DNA of 32,917 bases from contig JACMQX010000091.1 in the NCBI GenBank assembly GCA_014376765.1, forward strand, positions 1-32,917, given 5' to 3'. Under the pieces are notes generated by a model that was not told where the DNA came from, ran no database searches, and saw nothing but the letters and a program-made list of their open reading frames with translations. The position numbers and the translations under genes are program-made. Numbering within the stretch: position 1 is the stretch's first letter; each line of letters begins with the position of its first letter. The stretch is from Ramlibacter sp. (GTDB taxonomy: Bacteria; Pseudomonadota; Gammaproteobacteria; Burkholderiales; Burkholderiaceae_C). Below, piece after piece: positions 32,048 through 32,917 of this stretch.

Positions 32048-32785
32048 ATGAGCAAAAAAGTAGCGTATGTCACCGGCGGCATGGGTGGCATTGGCACGGC
32101 GATCTGCCAGCGGCTGCACAAGGAAGGTTTCACCGTCATCGCAGGCTGCGGCCCCACGCGCGACTTCACCAAATGGCTCAATGAGCAGACCGCGCTGGGC
32201 TACACCTTCCATGCGTCCGTCGGCAACGTGGGCGCCTGGGAGTCCACGGTAGATGCATTCGCCAAGACCAAGGCCGAGCATGGCCCGATCGACGTGCTGG
32301 TCAACAATGCCGGCATCACGCGCGACCGTATGTTCCTGAAAATGTCCCGCGAGGACTGGGACGCCGTGATCGAGACCAATCTCAACAGCATGTTCAACGT
32401 CACCAAGCAGGTGGTGAGCGACATGGTCGAGCGCGGCTGGGGACGCATCGTCAACATCAGCTCGGTCAACGGCGAGAAGGGCCAGGCCGGGCAGACCAAT
32501 TACTCGGCTGCCAAGGCCGGCATGCACGGCTTCAGCATGGCGCTGGCGCAGGAGCTGGCCGCCAAGGGCGTGACCGTCAACACCGTGAGCCCGGGCTACA
32601 TCGGCACAGACATGGTCAAGGCCATCCGCCAGGACGTGCTGGACAAGATCGTTGCCACGATTCCTGTCAAGCGGCTGGGCCAGCCTGAAGAAATCGCTTC
32701 GATCATTGCCTGGCTCGCATCGGAAGAGGGCGGTTATGCAACCGGCGCTGACTTCTCCGTCAACGGCGGCCTGCATATGGGCTGA
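32048..32785 (+). CDS. phaB: Acetoacetyl-CoA reductase
   Basis: This short-chain dehydrogenase reduces acetoacetyl-CoA to (R)-3-hydroxybutyryl-CoA with NADPH, supplying PhaC. The 245-residue protein has the nucleotide-binding TGGMGGIGTAIC, NNAGITRDRMF, the catalytic Ser in NISSVNGEKGQAGQTNY, and Tyr and Lys in YSAAKAG. The C-terminus SVNGGLHMG is typical of PhaB. CGAGGAG lies upstream of ATG 32048. It is the last gene of the pha cluster, followed by a hairpin at 32872-32901. Confidence 0.98.
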   Translation: MSKKVAYVTGGMGGIGTAICQRLHKEGFTVIAGCGPTRDFTKWLNEQTALGYTFHASVGNVGAWESTVDAFAKTKAEHGPIDVLVNNAGITRDRMFLKMSREDWDAVIETNLNSMFNVTKQVVSDMVERGWGRIVNISSVNGEKGQAGQTNYSAAKAGMHGFSMALAQELAAKGVTVNTVSPGYIGTDMVKAIRQDVLDKIVATIPVKRLGQPEEIASIIAWLASEEGGYATGADFSVNGGLHMG

Positions 32786-32871
32786 AAACGCCCGCGCGAA
32801 TGCTGCACGGAGCCTGACTTGGCCGTGCGTGTTCTCCCCTTGGAATAAGGGCTTCATGAGTCTAGAGTTGT

Positions 32872-32901
32872 AAAGGCCGCTGCCGAAAGGTTGCGGCCTT
32901 T
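32872..32901 (+). terminator. Hairpin after phaB, probable transcription terminator
   Basis: AAAGGCCGC (32872-32880) pairs perfectly with GCGGCCTTT (32893-32901), nine pairs over a 12-base loop that may itself pair CC with GG around GAAA. The A-rich left and T-rich right ends suit termination in either direction, but the T run is short. It lies 86 bases after the phaB stop; no gene is seen between 32786 and 32917. Confidence 0.65.
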
Positions 32902-32917
32902 ACTCATTCAAGGACCG

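Overview
The window looks like chromosomal DNA of a betaproteobacterium, most likely of the family Comamonadaceae (Polaromonas, Rhodoferax or Variovorax type). The basis is the gene order thrS-infC-rpmI-rplT-pheS-pheT-ihfA-merR-tRNA-Pro, the class I polyhydroxyalkanoate genes phaC-phaA-phaB, an Ala/Lys/Pro-rich histone-like protein, and the high-GC protein sequences. This is a family judgement; no database search was possible. No insertion sequence, prophage, integron or CRISPR array is visible.

Layout. (1) 1-1354: the 5' end of a histone H1-like gene, then a decayed divergent pair, an EamA-type exporter and an Lrp/AsnC regulator. Both have lost their N-termini at one common junction near 955-967. 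(2) 1351-5078: rraA, an intact EamA transporter, a gamma-glutamylcyclotransferase-like gene, isocitrate lyase (aceA) behind an AT-rich region with a large imperfect palindrome, and a tiny CxxCxGxG zinc-binding protein. (3) 5079-13355: the translation block thrS, infC, rpmI, rplT, pheS, pheT, ihfA, a MerR-like regulator and tRNA-Pro(GGG). The thrS leader reads as a complete trp-type attenuator: a 16-residue leader peptide with four Thr codons, mutually exclusive 1:2, 2:3 and 3:4 pairings, and a terminator. infC starts with ATC. (4) 13433-17717: a signalling module made of an adenylate cyclase-FHA fusion, a protein like the type VI secretion FHA protein TagH/ImpI, and a transmembrane Ser/Thr kinase. 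No secretion structural genes are present in the window. (5) 17765-27903: a NUDIX hydrolase, then a catabolic island. One arm is gentisate-type dioxygenase, fumarylpyruvate hydrolase and a TRAP transporter (dctQ, dctM, dctP). The other arm, tightly coupled, is a Rieske oxygenase, a glutamine-synthetase-like ligase, an adrenodoxin-type ferredoxin and an ABM-domain protein. A MarR regulator lies between the arms and a zeta-class glutathione transferase (isomerase) is divergent from the Rieske gene. (6) 27915-32917: a PgeF/YfiH protein, a small membrane protein, and phaC-phaA-phaB with a terminal hairpin.

How the genes may work together. The catabolic island plausibly imports an aromatic acid, activates and hydroxylates it, and cleaves a gentisate-like ring to pyruvate and fumarate. 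A ligase of the glutamine synthetase family beside a Rieske oxygenase recalls the gamma-glutamylation of aromatic amines in aniline degradation, so an amino-aromatic substrate is a reasonable but unproven guess. Carbon reaching acetyl-CoA can be stored through phaA-phaB-phaC or used through the glyoxylate shunt (aceA). The most notable items are the thrS attenuator, the Rieske plus ligase island, and the orphan cyclase/FHA/kinase module.
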